Source of the DNA: Mesodorylaimus sp. YZB2_4
Taxonomy: Eukaryota; Nematoda; Enoplea; Dorylaimida; Dorylaimidae
Length of the DNA stretch: 64,000 nt
Direction of reading: 5' to 3'
Assembly: GCA_030248295.1 (NCBI GenBank)
Contig: JASANH010000134.1
Span: forward strand, 1-64,000
The notes under the pieces are model-generated. The model ran no database searches and was not told the DNA's origin. It worked only from the letters and a program-made list of their open reading frames with translations. Every line of letters starts with the position of its first letter. The first letter of the stretch is position 1. This document shows, piece after piece, positions 10,840 through 21,091 of this stretch. The position numbers and the translations under genes were made by a program.

Positions 10840-12447
10840 TCATGCCTGTAATGGAGCAGCTTGTGTAGGGAAAACTGCACCCGACACTTGGCCATGATTC
10901 TCAAATATACCAGGAATATTCAACTGATCAATTAATGGTGTCACCAGCACCACGTGTTTCTCCACGATGTCTCCTATGCGCAGCTCGACCTCAACTTCAC
11001 CCTCGATTTTCATGACGAACCCATCAGCTAACTTCTGTGCTGCACTACTAGGACAGATCCTTCCAAAAGGTATGATCTCCTGGACAATAGCTTTACTCAG
11101 CAACGTAACTGAAGCTCCTGAATCGATCATCATCGACACCAGATGCCCATCCACGCGCGCAACGACGTACCTAGTCTCACCCACCCAGCGCTTCACTGGC
11201 GCACTCTCCTGACAAAAGGGTAAGTCAACTGGAGCTGCTTTCTCCACTGGGTCACTTGCCACTGCACTGACCCAACAAACTCGCGCACCCTGGTTTCGAC
11301 TGCTGTGTCCTCCTGCGCCCTGCTTCCGATATGAGCCATTTTGTCGATTTCTATCGTATCGATCACCCGACTGCGAGCCAAAACGCTGCCGCAGACCACC
11401 TTCGCGGTTCTGACTGTGTCCTCGCTGGGACCTATCTCTACCTCGACTAGGAATCTGACTCCTGTCCCACTGACGACCTCGTGCCGGCTGTCCCCGCTCT
11501 CTACTATAACAATCTCTCTGCAGGTGACCAACATTGCCACACGTGTGGCACCGTTGCGACTCTCTCGCACCTGTCCGTCCTTCACAACTGACAACATACG
11601 AAGCTGACTCGTCCCTCGACTGACGAAACGGGATGTCTCCACAAACAGCTGACAAGGACTCCGCACTCTCGGCTGCCGTTCTAGCCGACGATAACAACTG
11701 CGGTTTCTGCAATCTCGCAGGCCACTGAATATGCTGATTCAGACCATCAATATACCTCTCACGCAACTGCCAATCAGTGTCAGCCACCGTCTGCGATGTG
11801 GCAGAAAACGAAGCGAGCTTACGATTAGCCAACCGTATAAACTCAGTAGTATACACAGCTACTAACTTGTTGCCCTGCTTCAGAGCACTCAGCTTCGCTT
11901 GAAAAACCGACCTTTTCTCGCCGATCATCTTCTCTAGCCATGCTGCCTGAGCCATTGCCCACGTGCTACGATCTATCGCAGTTACCTCGCGCCACTTCGC
12001 TAAGGCTTCTCCCGCCAAGTACAACGGTAAGGCTTCCATAATCTGCGCCTCAGACCACCTGGCCAACCCGGCATAAGAAGTCAATGTCTGTAACCACTCA
12101 AATGGGTCACACTTTTCTACATCACCCGCAAACGTCGACAGCTTCAGACCAGGCAAATGGACTGACGAACCAGCTACCGCGAAACCCTGGCCTAGGGTTC
12201 CGGCTTGCACCATTGCTAAGGCACCGCCCGCCAGCTGGCCAGAGGCCTGCCCTACAGTCACATTTTCAAACAACCGCGACACGTTTTCTAGCTGCTCTCC
12301 TAACGCCTTCTGACTTTCTGTCATCTTTTCCAACATGGCCATCTGGGTCTGCATTATGAGTTGCATCATCTGAGTCAACTCGGAACCTGCGCCACTACTG
12401 CCTCCCACTGAGGGCTGTTCCCCTTCCTCATCATTCAAGGAACACAA
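10840..12447 (-). CDS. Ty3/gypsy-type Gag-protease polyprotein
   Basis: A 535-aa open frame encodes a retrotransposon Gag with protease. In order: a Gln/Met-rich coiled N-terminus; a gag domain (from about residue 95) with the retrotransposon-gag pattern W...A..WLE; an Arg/Gly/Ser-rich stretch; one zinc knuckle CHTCGNVGHLQRDC (C-x2-C-x4-H-x4-C, near residue 300); a second basic linker; and an aspartic protease core MIDSGASVTLLS near residue 440. The product would package element RNA and mature the particle. No reverse transcriptase, RNase H or integrase follows, so the copy is truncated after protease. The frame has no evident ATG at its 5' end and may continue from the small upstream frame by a shift. 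It is antisense within the GPCR intron. Confidence 0.85.
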   Translation of the reverse strand: MCSLNDEEGEQPSVGGSSGAGSELTQMMQLIMQTQMAMLEKMTESQKALGEQLENVSRLFENVTVGQASGQLAGGALAMVQAGTLGQGFAVAGSSVHLPGLKLSTFAGDVEKCDPFEWLQTLTSYAGLARWSEAQIMEALPLYLAGEALAKWREVTAIDRSTWAMAQAAWLEKMIGEKRSVFQAKLSALKQGNKLVAVYTTEFIRLANRKLASFSATSQTVADTDWQLRERYIDGLNQHIQWPARLQKPQLLSSARTAAESAESLSAVCGDIPFRQSRDESASYVVSCEGRTGARESQRCHTCGNVGHLQRDCYSRERGQPARGRQWDRSQIPSRGRDRSQRGHSQNREGGLRQRFGSQSGDRYDRNRQNGSYRKQGAGGHSSRNQGARVCWVSAVASDPVEKAAPVDLPFCQESAPVKRWVGETRYVVARVDGHLVSMMIDSGASVTLLSKAIVQEIIPFGRICPSSAAQKLADGFVMKIEGEVEVELRIGDIVEKHVVLVTPLIDQLNIPGIFENHGQVSGAVFPTQAAPLQA

Positions 12448-12451
12448 AACT

Positions 12452-12694
12452 TTATCGACAGCTGGGACATATTCGAGCGAAAGTGTCTACCATCTCTTTC
12501 TCAACCTCCTGGCTCCCTCCTTTGGCCTTTATTTCCTTCTCAATGCCACGCCCAATCAACATCGTCAGATCTGCCACGATGCACCTACTCGTGACCTTAA
12601 TGCCCATCTGCTCACGAAACGCCTTCAAAACCGGTTTTGATAACCACGAAGGTGGCGTTTCGCGCACCTGCGCGTACGTGATTCTGGTCGACAT
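12452..12694 (-). CDS. gypsy leader ORF or Gag N-terminus
   Basis: From an ATG at 12694 the frame encodes 80 aa beginning MSTRITYAQVRETPPSWL and ending CPSCR with a TAA at 12452, five nucleotides before the main gag frame begins. It lies between the putative LTR/primer site and gag, so it belongs to the element. It may be the true Gag N-terminus separated by a frameshift, or a separate small ORF. No domain is recognised. Confidence 0.5.
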   Translation of the reverse strand: MSTRITYAQVRETPPSWLSKPVLKAFREQMGIKVTSRCIVADLTMLIGRGIEKEIKAKGGSQEVEKEMVDTFARICPSCR

Positions 12695-13070
12695 GCCTAT
12701 GCTGCCGATCGATGACTTTCTGAACACCTTACCATTACTGGCACTCTAATAATCTCAACTTGACCGTTCGACACTGACTGTGAGCTTATAACACCACCGG
12801 AAGAGACACTCCGAGGACAAGGAAGAGACACTCCTTGATCTCAAGATACCGAAGAAACACTCCGGTTGGGACGGCACACGTCCGATTCAAAACGGATGCC
12901 ACACCCGTTTTACCAAGAAGAGACACTCCGCCAACAAGCTCAGAACGGTGTCCTAGGTGCCAAAAACGTCACCAAATCACTACTTAGGTTCTGCCACTAG
13001 CATCGCTCCCACCAAACCCGCAGGCCTTGACCGAGCTCCATCGAAAAATCTAGTCGACGCAACCAAGGAC

Positions 13071-13330
13071 TGGCAAGCTCGCCACTTATGTTACGGTTGG
13101 TGAGGGATTGCTGGGCCAGGCGCAGGACGAGACGACTTCACTTCAGGCGTTAGTGTATTCATACTGCTTAGCACCCACGCCAGGTGCCTATTAACACATC
13201 GTAACTATAACAACCCAATCAGTAACATACCAGAGTAAGTTAACAGGTCTTACTCATCAATGGCGGGAACGTGAACCCAACCCCTAACACAGGAGAGATC
13301 CTACCTGTGCCGAACAACCACCCAGACCTC
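13071..13330 (-). repeat. putative gypsy 5' LTR end and primer-binding site
   Basis: On the minus strand, sequence ending CCAACCGTAACA (13089-13100) is followed by TAAG and then TGGCGAGCTTGCCA (13084-13071), a plausible tRNA primer-binding site. The LTR would extend toward about 13330. No second LTR copy exists in the window, so the length is unconfirmed. Confidence 0.4.
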
Positions 13331-13421
13331 TGTGACAAAAATCCATGAAAGTTTAATGATACAAAAATTATTTGCCTAGCGGGAAACAGTTACAAGCTGA
13401 CCACGCCTGTTTTTCTTCACA

Positions 13422-14206
13422 GGCGGGTATTGAAAGATTCTTGCCAACTGACAAATCGTTTTATTCCTATATTTTCTACGTATATCAAAGTGATCAGAGA
13501 GCCGTGGCTACTTGGCGATGCTATGAAACTGAGCACCAGCATGGTCACTACATTTTTGTCATTGGAGCGTTTTGTGGCACTTTGGTTTCCACAAAAATGC
13601 ACTAAATTCAATCAACCAAAAGTTGCTTGGACATTTGTAGCCATTTCATTTTAATTCGGTTTGCTCAGCTTCAGCCCAGCATTCACAGAATCGGTAGAGC
13701 AACGAGTCGTGAACAATGTGTCTGTGTGGGTGAAAAATGGCAAAGGTTCGATTGTTGGAGGCGATCAAATTGTTACATTTATCATTTACGCTGTCAAAGG
13801 TGTGACCAGCGTCCTGATGGTCGTGTGCTGCATCGGAGTAGCGCTCGGACTAGTCATGAAGTCTAGAAAAATCTCATCCATGTCCTCGGCAGCTTATTCA
13901 AAATGGAAGGGGAATCGGCGTCTATCTTGCTTACAAATTGCAATAGCCATGCAATATTTTTCTGTGTTTAACGCGTAGATTTTGGAATGTGAAATGATCA
14001 GCAATATCACACCAGGAAGCTTAGAAAAAATAGTAAATCCTGATTTGAAAAATTACGTAGTTTTGACCCTCCACATAAGCCAGTGTATTGTTCCGCGAAA
14101 AATGCAGAATGTTAATATGCCATGTTTAACATGTTTGAGGAAACAATCATCTAATGATTGGCAAGTAGACCTCGGATCGGGTCAGGTAATTCTGGGTCTT
14201 GAGTGA
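13422..14206 (+). pseudogene. GPCR relic, TM3-TM7 part, two in-frame stops
   Basis: After a good acceptor (TTTTTCTTCACAG, ending 13421) one frame runs through GPCR-like sequence: TM3 ending in MVTTFLSLERFVALWFP (an ERF version of the DRY motif), TM4, an extracellular loop with an NVS sequon, a long TM5 (IVTFIIYAVKGVTSVLMVVC), a basic third intracellular loop with a Ser cluster, TM6 and a possible TM7. TAA at about 13652 falls in TM4 and TAG at 13976 falls in TM6. Both are in the frame that otherwise carries the helices, so this looks like a decayed receptor. The second stop could be avoided by an intron. Ligand class is unknown; the arrangement resembles invertebrate peptide receptors. Confidence 0.6.
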
Positions 14207-14345
14207 TTCTGGGTCAGGTCAGGTCAGCTGAATTTCGGTTCAAACGGGTAAAAACTACTGCAGTTTTGTATGTTTTTACTAATAGCTGTAACATAAACAT
14301 TTCCATGTCTTTAGCGGGATTTGCAAAATTCTCTTTCCATGCACG
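14166..14345 (+). repeat. GGGTC-array repeat, copy 2
   Basis: It starts TAGACCTCGGATCGGGTCAG. The next ~170 bp align with 1490-1720, including GTCAGCTGAATTTCGG and the TTTGCAAAATTC block. Confidence 0.5.
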
Positions 14346-14503
14346 CAGGCATAAGGCCTTTCTTCCGCCGTTTGCAATCTTGCTTAATTGGCAGAATGCC
14401 GCGCAGGTAAGATGTGAGTATAACTAACTTTTCTGAGTAACTTCCGCGTAAGAGTCGATATTTGCGTAAGCGGCCAGGGGCAGTCTGAAACATGAATGTT
14501 ACT

Positions 14504-15172
14504 TCAGCGTAATGCGCTGTAAATTTTGTCGCCTTTGTCTGGAAAACAATATCCTACCACAAGTGCATCGAGGATGGACGCTGCTTCACTGAAAGTCAGA
14601 GCTTGGGCAAGTGTGCCTCCGGTGCGATTACACAATTTGAAGGCATTGGCCCAAGTGGTTACTGAATACGACGCCCCATTCATGACTTTTCTTGGTTCTC
14701 CTGGTACATAGGCCAGATAGAAGCAACGACCACCGTTGACCACGCCCTTGTATGTCTTGGTACAATCGGAAATGAAATCAGTTTGGTTGGCGTAACATTT
14801 TTTTACAACAAATAGAAAACTTTTAAAATCTAAATGCATTTGATCTTGCATTAAATCTTGCATCTTGCATCTCGCACTAGTATTGTAAAATAAATGAGAA
14901 TATTCTGCCAATTTCTGCGAGTTTCAAACTCGAATATCTCGACACTCATTACGCATTTTTGCTTCAAATTTTAAAAACAAACAGCTCCTTGCAAGAGTCC
15001 TGGCCCATCTGCGTGCCCGCATTTTGCAAATGTTCAGTTTAAGAGTGAAAAACTGCTTGATTGGACGTAAATTATAGTGTTGTAAGTGTAGAAAGAAAAC
15101 TGGCTCACATGCATTGGGATAATATAATATTAACAAGAAAAATACTGTGCAAATCATCGCAGTTGTCGCCAT
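14504..15172 (-). pseudogene. CTLD-PAN gene, truncated duplicate (A')
   Basis: Exon 1 (15172-15109) encodes a signal peptide MATTAMICTVFFLLILYY ending at a phase-1 donor T|GTGAGC, as in the intact paralogue. Exon 2 (about 14797-14548) carries the same CTLD N-terminal half: TDFISDCTKTYKGVVNGG, RCFYLA, WANAFKLCNRTGGT. Exons 3 and 4 are missing because the duplicated block ends there. The exon-2 acceptor, CAG in the intact copy, reads TTG here, so normal splicing is lost. It is almost surely non-functional, although exon 2 keeps an open frame. It was presumably derived from the 33263-34489 gene or a common parent. Confidence 0.8.
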
Positions 15173-15712
15173 TTCAAAAATAGTTTGGAACTGATGTACA
15201 TTCGCACACCTGACGCTTCGTGCTTACCTCCAGTAAAAAAAACATATCCGAGAAAAAACATGTTTTCAATTCGAGAATATTAAAGTACCTGGCGACTGTT
15301 GCTAACCGACTATAATTGTGGATTTTCACCCATTTCATGATCCTGGTCGCTGATATAGTTGATATGAAATTTCAGCTTTTGAAAATGGATGAATGAATAT
15401 ATGCAGTGTTCATTTCAGATATAGAGTTCTGGGAGCTCTAAAAGCTAATTTGACGAAAACCTAGCGGGGCCGACTCGAATATGCACTTTTCGGACACAAC
15501 TCGTTCATCTAGGCTGCACTGGCGGTCGCTAATCGACCGATCTCAGTAGTTGTTGTGCATGGATACAGTTGCCATGCACTCAGACTGAGTATACCATATA
15601 TGCTAGATGAAAAGCACGATGAGCCACGGTGGCTCATGAGCAGTTGGTTCTGCATTGCTTGGCTAGGCTGCAGCTCTATTCTGGCTGAAGATGGCAGTAC
15701 AAAGCCCACTCT
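15173..15712. other. upstream flank of truncated CTLD copy
   Basis: Non-coding. It is collinear with 34490-35050 upstream of the intact paralogue, so shared promoter elements, if any, lie here. No clear TATA box is seen close to exon 1. Confidence 0.45.
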
Positions 15713-16455
15713 CATAACTTCCGAAAAAGTCTGTTATGACAGACTCAAAACTTTTAGCCCAGCCAATGCACACAGTGGAACCCGGGCTTAGAATGGCTGG
15801 TCTACGCGGCCACAAAAAAAAGTTGGCCTGACACGCTGCTCCCTGCACAGTGTATGCCTATGGCAGAATCGAATCCAATATTCTTCTGTGCTGTGCACTG
15901 CTGCTGCTCAGACAGGCTCTCAGAAGGAAGCTAAGCTGTTCCACACGAGCAACCTGAATATGCTAAAGCTGTAGCGCTGCGAGTTAAGTGATATAGCTCC
16001 TCCTTACAGTACATGCCCTAAAACTCGGGAGAAACTCTCAACAATCTTTCTTTCCCTCCTTGCAGCTTCATCTTCATGCTCATAATTAATCATATCAGTA
16101 ATGACATGCTTGCAGATAAGGGGGCACATGGCACAAAATGATTCACCAAGCCGCGGCTTGAAACTTTTCAACTATGAGCATCTGCGAGCATAGACTGAGA
16201 GATAGACACTTCTAGCCCACTAGTAGACCTCGAGCAAAAGATTGCATGGTCCTCAGATTGTTGCCACAATTGGTCGTCCAGTTAATGTTCATGCAATTAA
16301 AGCAGCTTCTGCTCAGACATTTTTCCAAACCGTGGTTGCGTTAAGCAGTGGCCGAGTAGACCAGCCATCCTAAGCCCTGGTTCCACTGTGTGCATAGGCC
16401 GGTCTAAAAGTTTTGAGTCTGTCATAACAGACTTTTTTGGAAATAATAAGACCGT
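15713..16455. mobile_element. inverted-repeat (MITE-like) element, copy 1
   Basis: About 100 bp at 15713-15812 is repeated in reverse complement at 16348-16455. Both arms contain the near-palindrome AGTCTGTTATGACAGACT and the block CCAATGCACACAGTGGAACC. A second copy lies at 35055-35810, and a single arm occurs at 50870-51000. No transposase is encoded. It probably moved within the duplicated block. Confidence 0.55.
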
Positions 16456-17383
16456 TTTTGCTACGAACTAGTTTGGCCCAAAACACTTGTAGCAGCACTA
16501 CTCACCATTTACATATTAGGCATCCGACCTCAAGCCTGAACATACAATTGCTTATCTAGCGACCTTATTTGCATCATGATTCGAAAACCAATGTCGCGGC
16601 TTATTTAACCAATTACGCATAAATTACGCATATCATTTTCTAGCCCAGCCAGTCCTTAAAAACATCTTATAATCAGACAATACGAATGTAATATGCAATG
16701 CAAAATCCTAGAGAATGAAATGCTAAACGAACCTGCGTCATTGAACCTACTTTGCCACCGATTATAAAATAGCGTTGCCCAAATGCGAAACAAAATTACT
16801 TATAACACTTCATAAACCTGACAATGAAGTGTTGCCATTTCGACGCAGACTATCATCGTGTTACATCTCCTCCCTCTCTTGCTTCAACTCATCCGCTAAC
16901 GTGCCACAACTGTTCCTCTTTCAAACTTGGTTCAGCGCGGCAACGAAGGTTGTAGGGTGCCGCAACAGAGGGCATCGACTCCTTGGGTGGGAAGGAACCT
17001 CTAAATTTCTCTGCATTTATCTCGTGCAATTCGTGTGCACATGTTGACGTTTCGGCATTGACGGGCGATGGGGCTTCATATTTTGGCAGAGGAGCATCAG
17101 GTACGGTCATATCTGGTTTTGCATTTTGTCCTTGCCTAATAGTTCATATCTTTTCAGGCCGTCCACTGCGCACCTTGGTCAAGACGGTGGAAAGTTTGTG
17201 ATGGGAGCTTGTGATTGGTTTAGATATGTTTCTGGTTTAGAAAAATGTGTGTTGATATAGAAGTAAAAGTGCGTTGTAGATGTTGAATAAACTCTGGTCA
17301 AACTTGAGGGGCTATCCTGCTTGGCTGAATGTACTAGGCCACATCGACTGTTTTTTCCGACCCGCAAGTGCATAGCGGCATAA
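16456..17383. other. no clear gene; possible retroelement tail
   Basis: A minus-strand frame (16889-17110) contains PYNLRCR, reminiscent of the ending of some gypsy Pol polyproteins, but nothing else supports it. The rest is non-coding. Confidence 0.3.
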
Positions 17384-17385
17384 TA

Positions 17386-18674
17386 CGGAGGGAGTTCAAA
17401 AAGTTTGTAGCCTGAGCACCTTCCGCATGAGCTGCAGCAGTGAAATTTAGACTTTACAATGCCACACATCTCATTGAAATTCCTACAAAAAATCACGCTG
17501 ATCCATTCATGTATTCTTGAGATCTGGTCATCTATTTGGAAGTGGGTCAGAGAAATTACAAATTTAACAAATTTTGCGCGTCAGTCTGTTATCAAGTTTT
17601 CAACAGAAGAAGGCTTGAAGCCCCCAGAAATTAGCGATCGGATTGTCCTAGTGTATGGCAATGAAGCACCTAAATTGCCGTCAGTGAAAAAGTGGTCTGC
17701 TTTGCTCAAACATGGGGAGAATCGATTGAAGATGACCCAAGATCTGGACGACCAACCGAGGCGACACCGGCCAACAAATGCGATGTTGTGGCAAAGATTG
17801 GGAAAGAAGACCTTCGAACAGACGTTTTCTAGATAGCGGAGAAAATGGGCATTTCAGTGGGTAGCGTCGAAACAATTTTGCAAGAGAGATTGAATTTATA
17901 CAAGGTCTGCGCGAGATGTGTGCCAAAATACCTGGCAAACGCGCTAAGAACTGTCAGGGTTCGAACGTCAATGGAGCTTTTTGGCAAGGATCGCGGGGGA
18001 TCCAGATGATTTTTATGAAAGAACGGTTGCCACTTTGAAGCCTCGATTCACCACTTTGATCTGAGTCAAAACACGAATCGATGCAGTGGCTGCCAAAGGG
18101 TGCACATCCGCCAAAAAATTTTGCGTTTAGCAGTCATCAGGCGAGGTCATGACAACAACTTTTTTGAATTGCGATTAAATGTTAGTGATTGATAATATGC
18201 TAGCCAAGACCACAATCACTGGGCAATATTTTGCCGATGTTATCCGATGATTGCATGAAGCGATCAAATCTAAACGGCGTCGGATGATGAAAGAGAAGGT
18301 GCTGCTGCTGATTGACGACGAGCCAGTTCACAACGCACGCGTTACTAATGCTACCATCGATGAACGGAAATTCAAGCAAATCCACCATCCACCATACAGT
18401 CCAGACCTAGCACCCAGCGATTATTACCTATTCGGAAAATCCAAAAAAAGTTTTGTGAGGGGACAGATTTTCGAGTGATGAGGCAGTGAAACCAGCGACT
18501 GAAGCGTTTTTTGAGGGGTGGGACTAATGTTTCTTTTACGGGTATGCAAGCGGTGCCCCAAAGTTTAAACAAGCGCATTGGTCTCAGGGATGTTATGTCG
18601 AAAATGAATAAGCATGACATTGTACAGTTTCAATTAAAATGTGGTCAGGCTACGAACTTTTTGAACTCCCCTCG
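17386..18674 (+). mobile_element. mariner/Tc1-type transposon
   Basis: The ends are near-identical inverted repeats of about 30 bp (30/32 including TA), both containing GGAGTTCAAAAAGTT and GTAGCCTGA. TA dinucleotides flank both ends (17384-17385 and 18675-18676), the expected mariner target duplication. Length is 1.29 kb. The interior encodes a broken mariner transposase on the plus strand. Confidence 0.9.
17550..18478 (+). pseudogene. mariner transposase, inactivated
   Basis: In order: the N-terminal HTH region (FSTEEGLKPPEISDRI, then SVKKWSALLKHGE and a DDQPRRHRPTNA linker), a second HTH (KMGISVGSVETIL), then DPDDFY leading to where the first catalytic Asp should be. There the frame is disrupted near 18030 and the DET-type motif is gone. 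Remnants of the D-N-A-P-V-H block read DDEPVH at about 18316. The final HPPYSPDLAPSDYYLF block, with the D of the D34D triad, is preserved to about 18440. Several stops and shifts occur between blocks. The enzyme would be dead, and only the inverted ends could be acted on in trans. Confidence 0.85.
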
Positions 18675-19102
18675 TAGTATGAAGTCATAGCCGACAATCC
18701 CGTCTGACCGCAAAGGAATTAGTTCTTGGATTTGTACTCTGCTCCCTCACGATTAGTGAAGTTGGTATTGTAGGGTGTTGAATAAAGTGAAAATGTCACG
18801 GTGAGACGGTATATGAATTAGAGCATATCACACTACACATTTTGAAAATGGAAATTAGACGCGGAGAAGTATAGGGATTTTTAAAAATCTGTTATCACAC
18901 AGCGAATAAGTTAGCCCAGCCACCATACTCTAACCAAATGCTAGGCTAGACAGTTGGCTGGGCTCCCTCCGCGGCGTTTGCGGATAAATTGCGATCAAAC
19001 AGAATTTGCAGCGTAATGAAAAGTCCTCCGTTCTTTAATGAAAAGATAGGCAGGGATTGGAGGGACTTGCAGAGGACGCTAGGAAGCTCAAGGAAGCCCA
19101 AA
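18675..19102. other. no gene recognised
   Basis: Flank between the mariner and the polymerase relic. I see nothing supportable. Confidence 0.4.
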
Positions 19103-19557
19103 CCGGAAGTCTTTGACTTCAATGGCTGCTTCTAATACAACCATGCTTCGGAATGCCTGAACAAAAATGTGCTGCCAACAGCAGCCAATCAACTCCAACA
19201 GCAGCAAGATACATCAAAGTATGAGGAAGTGACGAAATTGGGATTTGAATTGGACTTTTTCTGGGAATGCCAATGGTCAACAGTCAAGAAAGTCGCTAAA
19301 GCCATTCAACAAGCGAAACCAGTGGAGCCAGCTTTGAAAAACTTCACTGATTTGGCCGTCAAGTACAACCACTGCCTACAACAGCATCCAATCAGGTCGC
19401 TTTCCATCAAGTCTCTGAAGAAGCCATGTTTGCCGACATCATGAAGGAGAAAGTGTTCGGTTTCGCCAAAGTCGATCTCTTCACTAGAGACGACAAGAAA
19501 GAACTGAACAAAGACTTCCCTCCAATCATCTAGCGTGCCGATGCTGATCTATTTATG
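19103..19557 (+). pseudogene. family-B DNA polymerase fragment, second lineage
   Basis: One frame reads VFDFNGCF-stop-YNHASECLNKN, then a Gln-rich helix and TKLGFELDFFWECQWS. After a frame change it reads EKVFGFAKVDLFTRDDKKEL and DFPPII. The FDGCFYHGH..C, WECEW and FFGF.EVDI..PP blocks in this order are what I know from virus/transposon-type protein-primed polymerases of the DNA_pol_B_2 group. A TAA at about 19133 falls inside the first block. It is only the region just before palm motif A. Its sequence differs from the Polinton polymerase at 51.6 kb, so it derives from another element. A SINE follows at 19599. Confidence 0.6.
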
Positions 19558-19598
19558 AAAAAAAAAGCTGGAAAGAAGGGTGCTCTCAAGACGCCCAG

Positions 19599-19950
19599 GG
19601 ACGCGGCCGCGGTTGTGCAGCGGTCTCTCCGTATTGCTTGGGAGCGAGTGGCTGGACTCGTCCCGGGTTCGATCCCTGGTGATGGAGGTCGGTTTGCGAA
19701 CCATGAACCCACGCTGACCTTGCACGCCAGGCCGTGGGTGACTCACCCGGTACCGCCGAGGTGCTCCGATTGGAGAGACGGTAGCCAAACGAGTGGGCAG
19801 TCTCGGCTGTCCAACACCCACAGGGTTTAAAGCCCGCCCGCCATCGTCCGAGGAAGCCGGTGTCCTGTCCAGGATGCCCTCGCGTGCAGGTGCTCCTGCT
19901 GGAGACACACAGGGAAGCTGCCGTGAGAGCTGGTCACCTCACAGCCTCGC
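19599..19950 (+). repeat. SINE-A, tRNA-derived, plus-strand copy
   Basis: The head GCGGCCGCGGTTGTGCAGCG is followed by box B-like GGGTTCGATCCCTGG and a body with TCCAGGATGCCCT shared with 3671-3998 read on the minus strand. Confidence 0.7.
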
Positions 19951-19965
19951 TTATCATATCATGGC

Positions 19966-20065
19966 TGCTAGCCAACACGCGGCAGCGTCCCTCTACGTGT
20001 CTCCTCTAGGAGTACCTCCAAGCGCGGGCACCCTAGGACGATGGCAAGTGGGCTTCGAACCCTGT
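19966..20065 (-). repeat. SINE-A tail fragment
   Basis: It carries CTCCTCTAGGAGTACCTCC followed by the GGGCACCCTAGGACGATGGC block, matching the tail of the SINE at 3671. It lies head-to-tail inverted beside the previous copy. Confidence 0.5.
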
Positions 20066-20616
20066 GAGGATAACAAATATTTCCTTTTATTGCGTAAAGA
20101 TAAAGTGCTCCGCTAGGAGAACAATCGTGTTCGGCGCTGCCGAGTATTTGGTTCAATACCAAAATGACTGGAGCACCGTTTTCCCTTGGACCATTTCAGC
20201 TGACAATGAGCCTGCTCCTTTGACTTAACGACAATTGGCCAGCGTATTTTTGATTGTATCCAAAGCAGAGCTAAAAGCCGTCCCTCGCAGTCCATTATTG
20301 ATGCGCAAACGGAATACTTTCGCTGGCGCTGGATGGCGTCGATGCAGTAACTGAAATTAGAACGCTTTCTTCTGAAGTATTTAGCGTCGCAATTTTTTGT
20401 GAATCGATGCCATGTCTGGGCAATCAGTAACCATTGGCTGAAAATGTCATCATTGCATTTGCCCAGAAGCTAAATTTCGTCTATAGCGATACCGTTTTCT
20501 CACACTGTTGACTGCTCGCGAGGACAAATCGATATGCATCCATAGTCAGTGCCAGAGAGGGTTGAAAGCGAACGGATTCACGTGTACGATGTATTTATAT
20601 TTTGGAAAAAATATAT
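20066..20616. other. no gene recognised
   Basis: Nothing coding is seen. It is the presumptive upstream region of the small secreted ORF that follows. Confidence 0.35.
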
Positions 20617-20793
20617 ATGGTTAAAATAATAATATCTATGTATCTAAAAAGTATACTTTATGTGGTTGTTCCTGGTTTATTTGTACAAAATTGTGTTGCC
20701 ATGCAAGGCGAATGCGAGGATAAATTGCAGAAACTTTTGTGTTCGATGTGGGAAGATACGGTACTAACGATAAGTAAAGGCTGCGACCATTAG
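20617..20793 (+). CDS. candidate small secreted Cys-containing peptide
   Basis: An ATG at 20617 opens a 58-aa frame with an N-terminal hydrophobic segment (KIIISMYLKSILYVVVPGLF) that reads as a signal peptide. It continues as an acidic tail, ECEDKLQKLLCSMWED, ending SKGCDH. Three cysteines lie after the predicted cleavage region. A GATAAG/TAAAGG context near the end could instead be a splice donor, making this the first exon of a longer secreted protein. No family is recognised. It lies just upstream of, and convergent with, a secreted CTLD-PAN gene. Confidence 0.35.
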   Translation: MVKIIISMYLKSILYVVVPGLFVQNCVAMQGECEDKLQKLLCSMWEDTVLTISKGCDH

Positions 20794-21091
20794 TTACTCA
20801 CTGCGGGTACATCGGCAGGTCTGGGCACGATAGATCTTATGTCAACCTTCTGGCTCCATCGAAACAGGTTTTCCATCGCTGCTTTGCTTATTCCGATGTA
20901 TCCTATGTTACCGCTAGTAAAAAGTTTGACTGTCGGCCAGATCGGTGGGGCGAGTTTTGATAGGACAACAAAGACGATATATCTCTGATAGTTATTAAGA
21001 GAACACAATCGATTATCTTCAATTTGCCTTCCATTTAGTCAGTTTTAGGTTATTGTTCAGCAATGAAAAAGCCCTGTGGCGAAATAGGTCT

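Larger units (their letters stand above)
14477..16490. repeat. 2-kb segmental duplication, copy 1 (of 33797-35841)
   Basis: The block is nearly collinear with 33797-35841 in the same orientation: two exons of a CTLD gene, its upstream flank, and an inverted-repeat element. The duplication edge lies within about 10 nt of an exon-3 border of the gene (14477 versus 33797). The other edge is at the CACTTGT around 16490/35841. Divergence is by point changes and small indels. Confidence 0.85.

Noticed and set aside
16889-17110. Gypsy Pol C-terminus (PYNLRCR)
   Set aside because: One short motif without integrase, RT or LTR nearby is insufficient.
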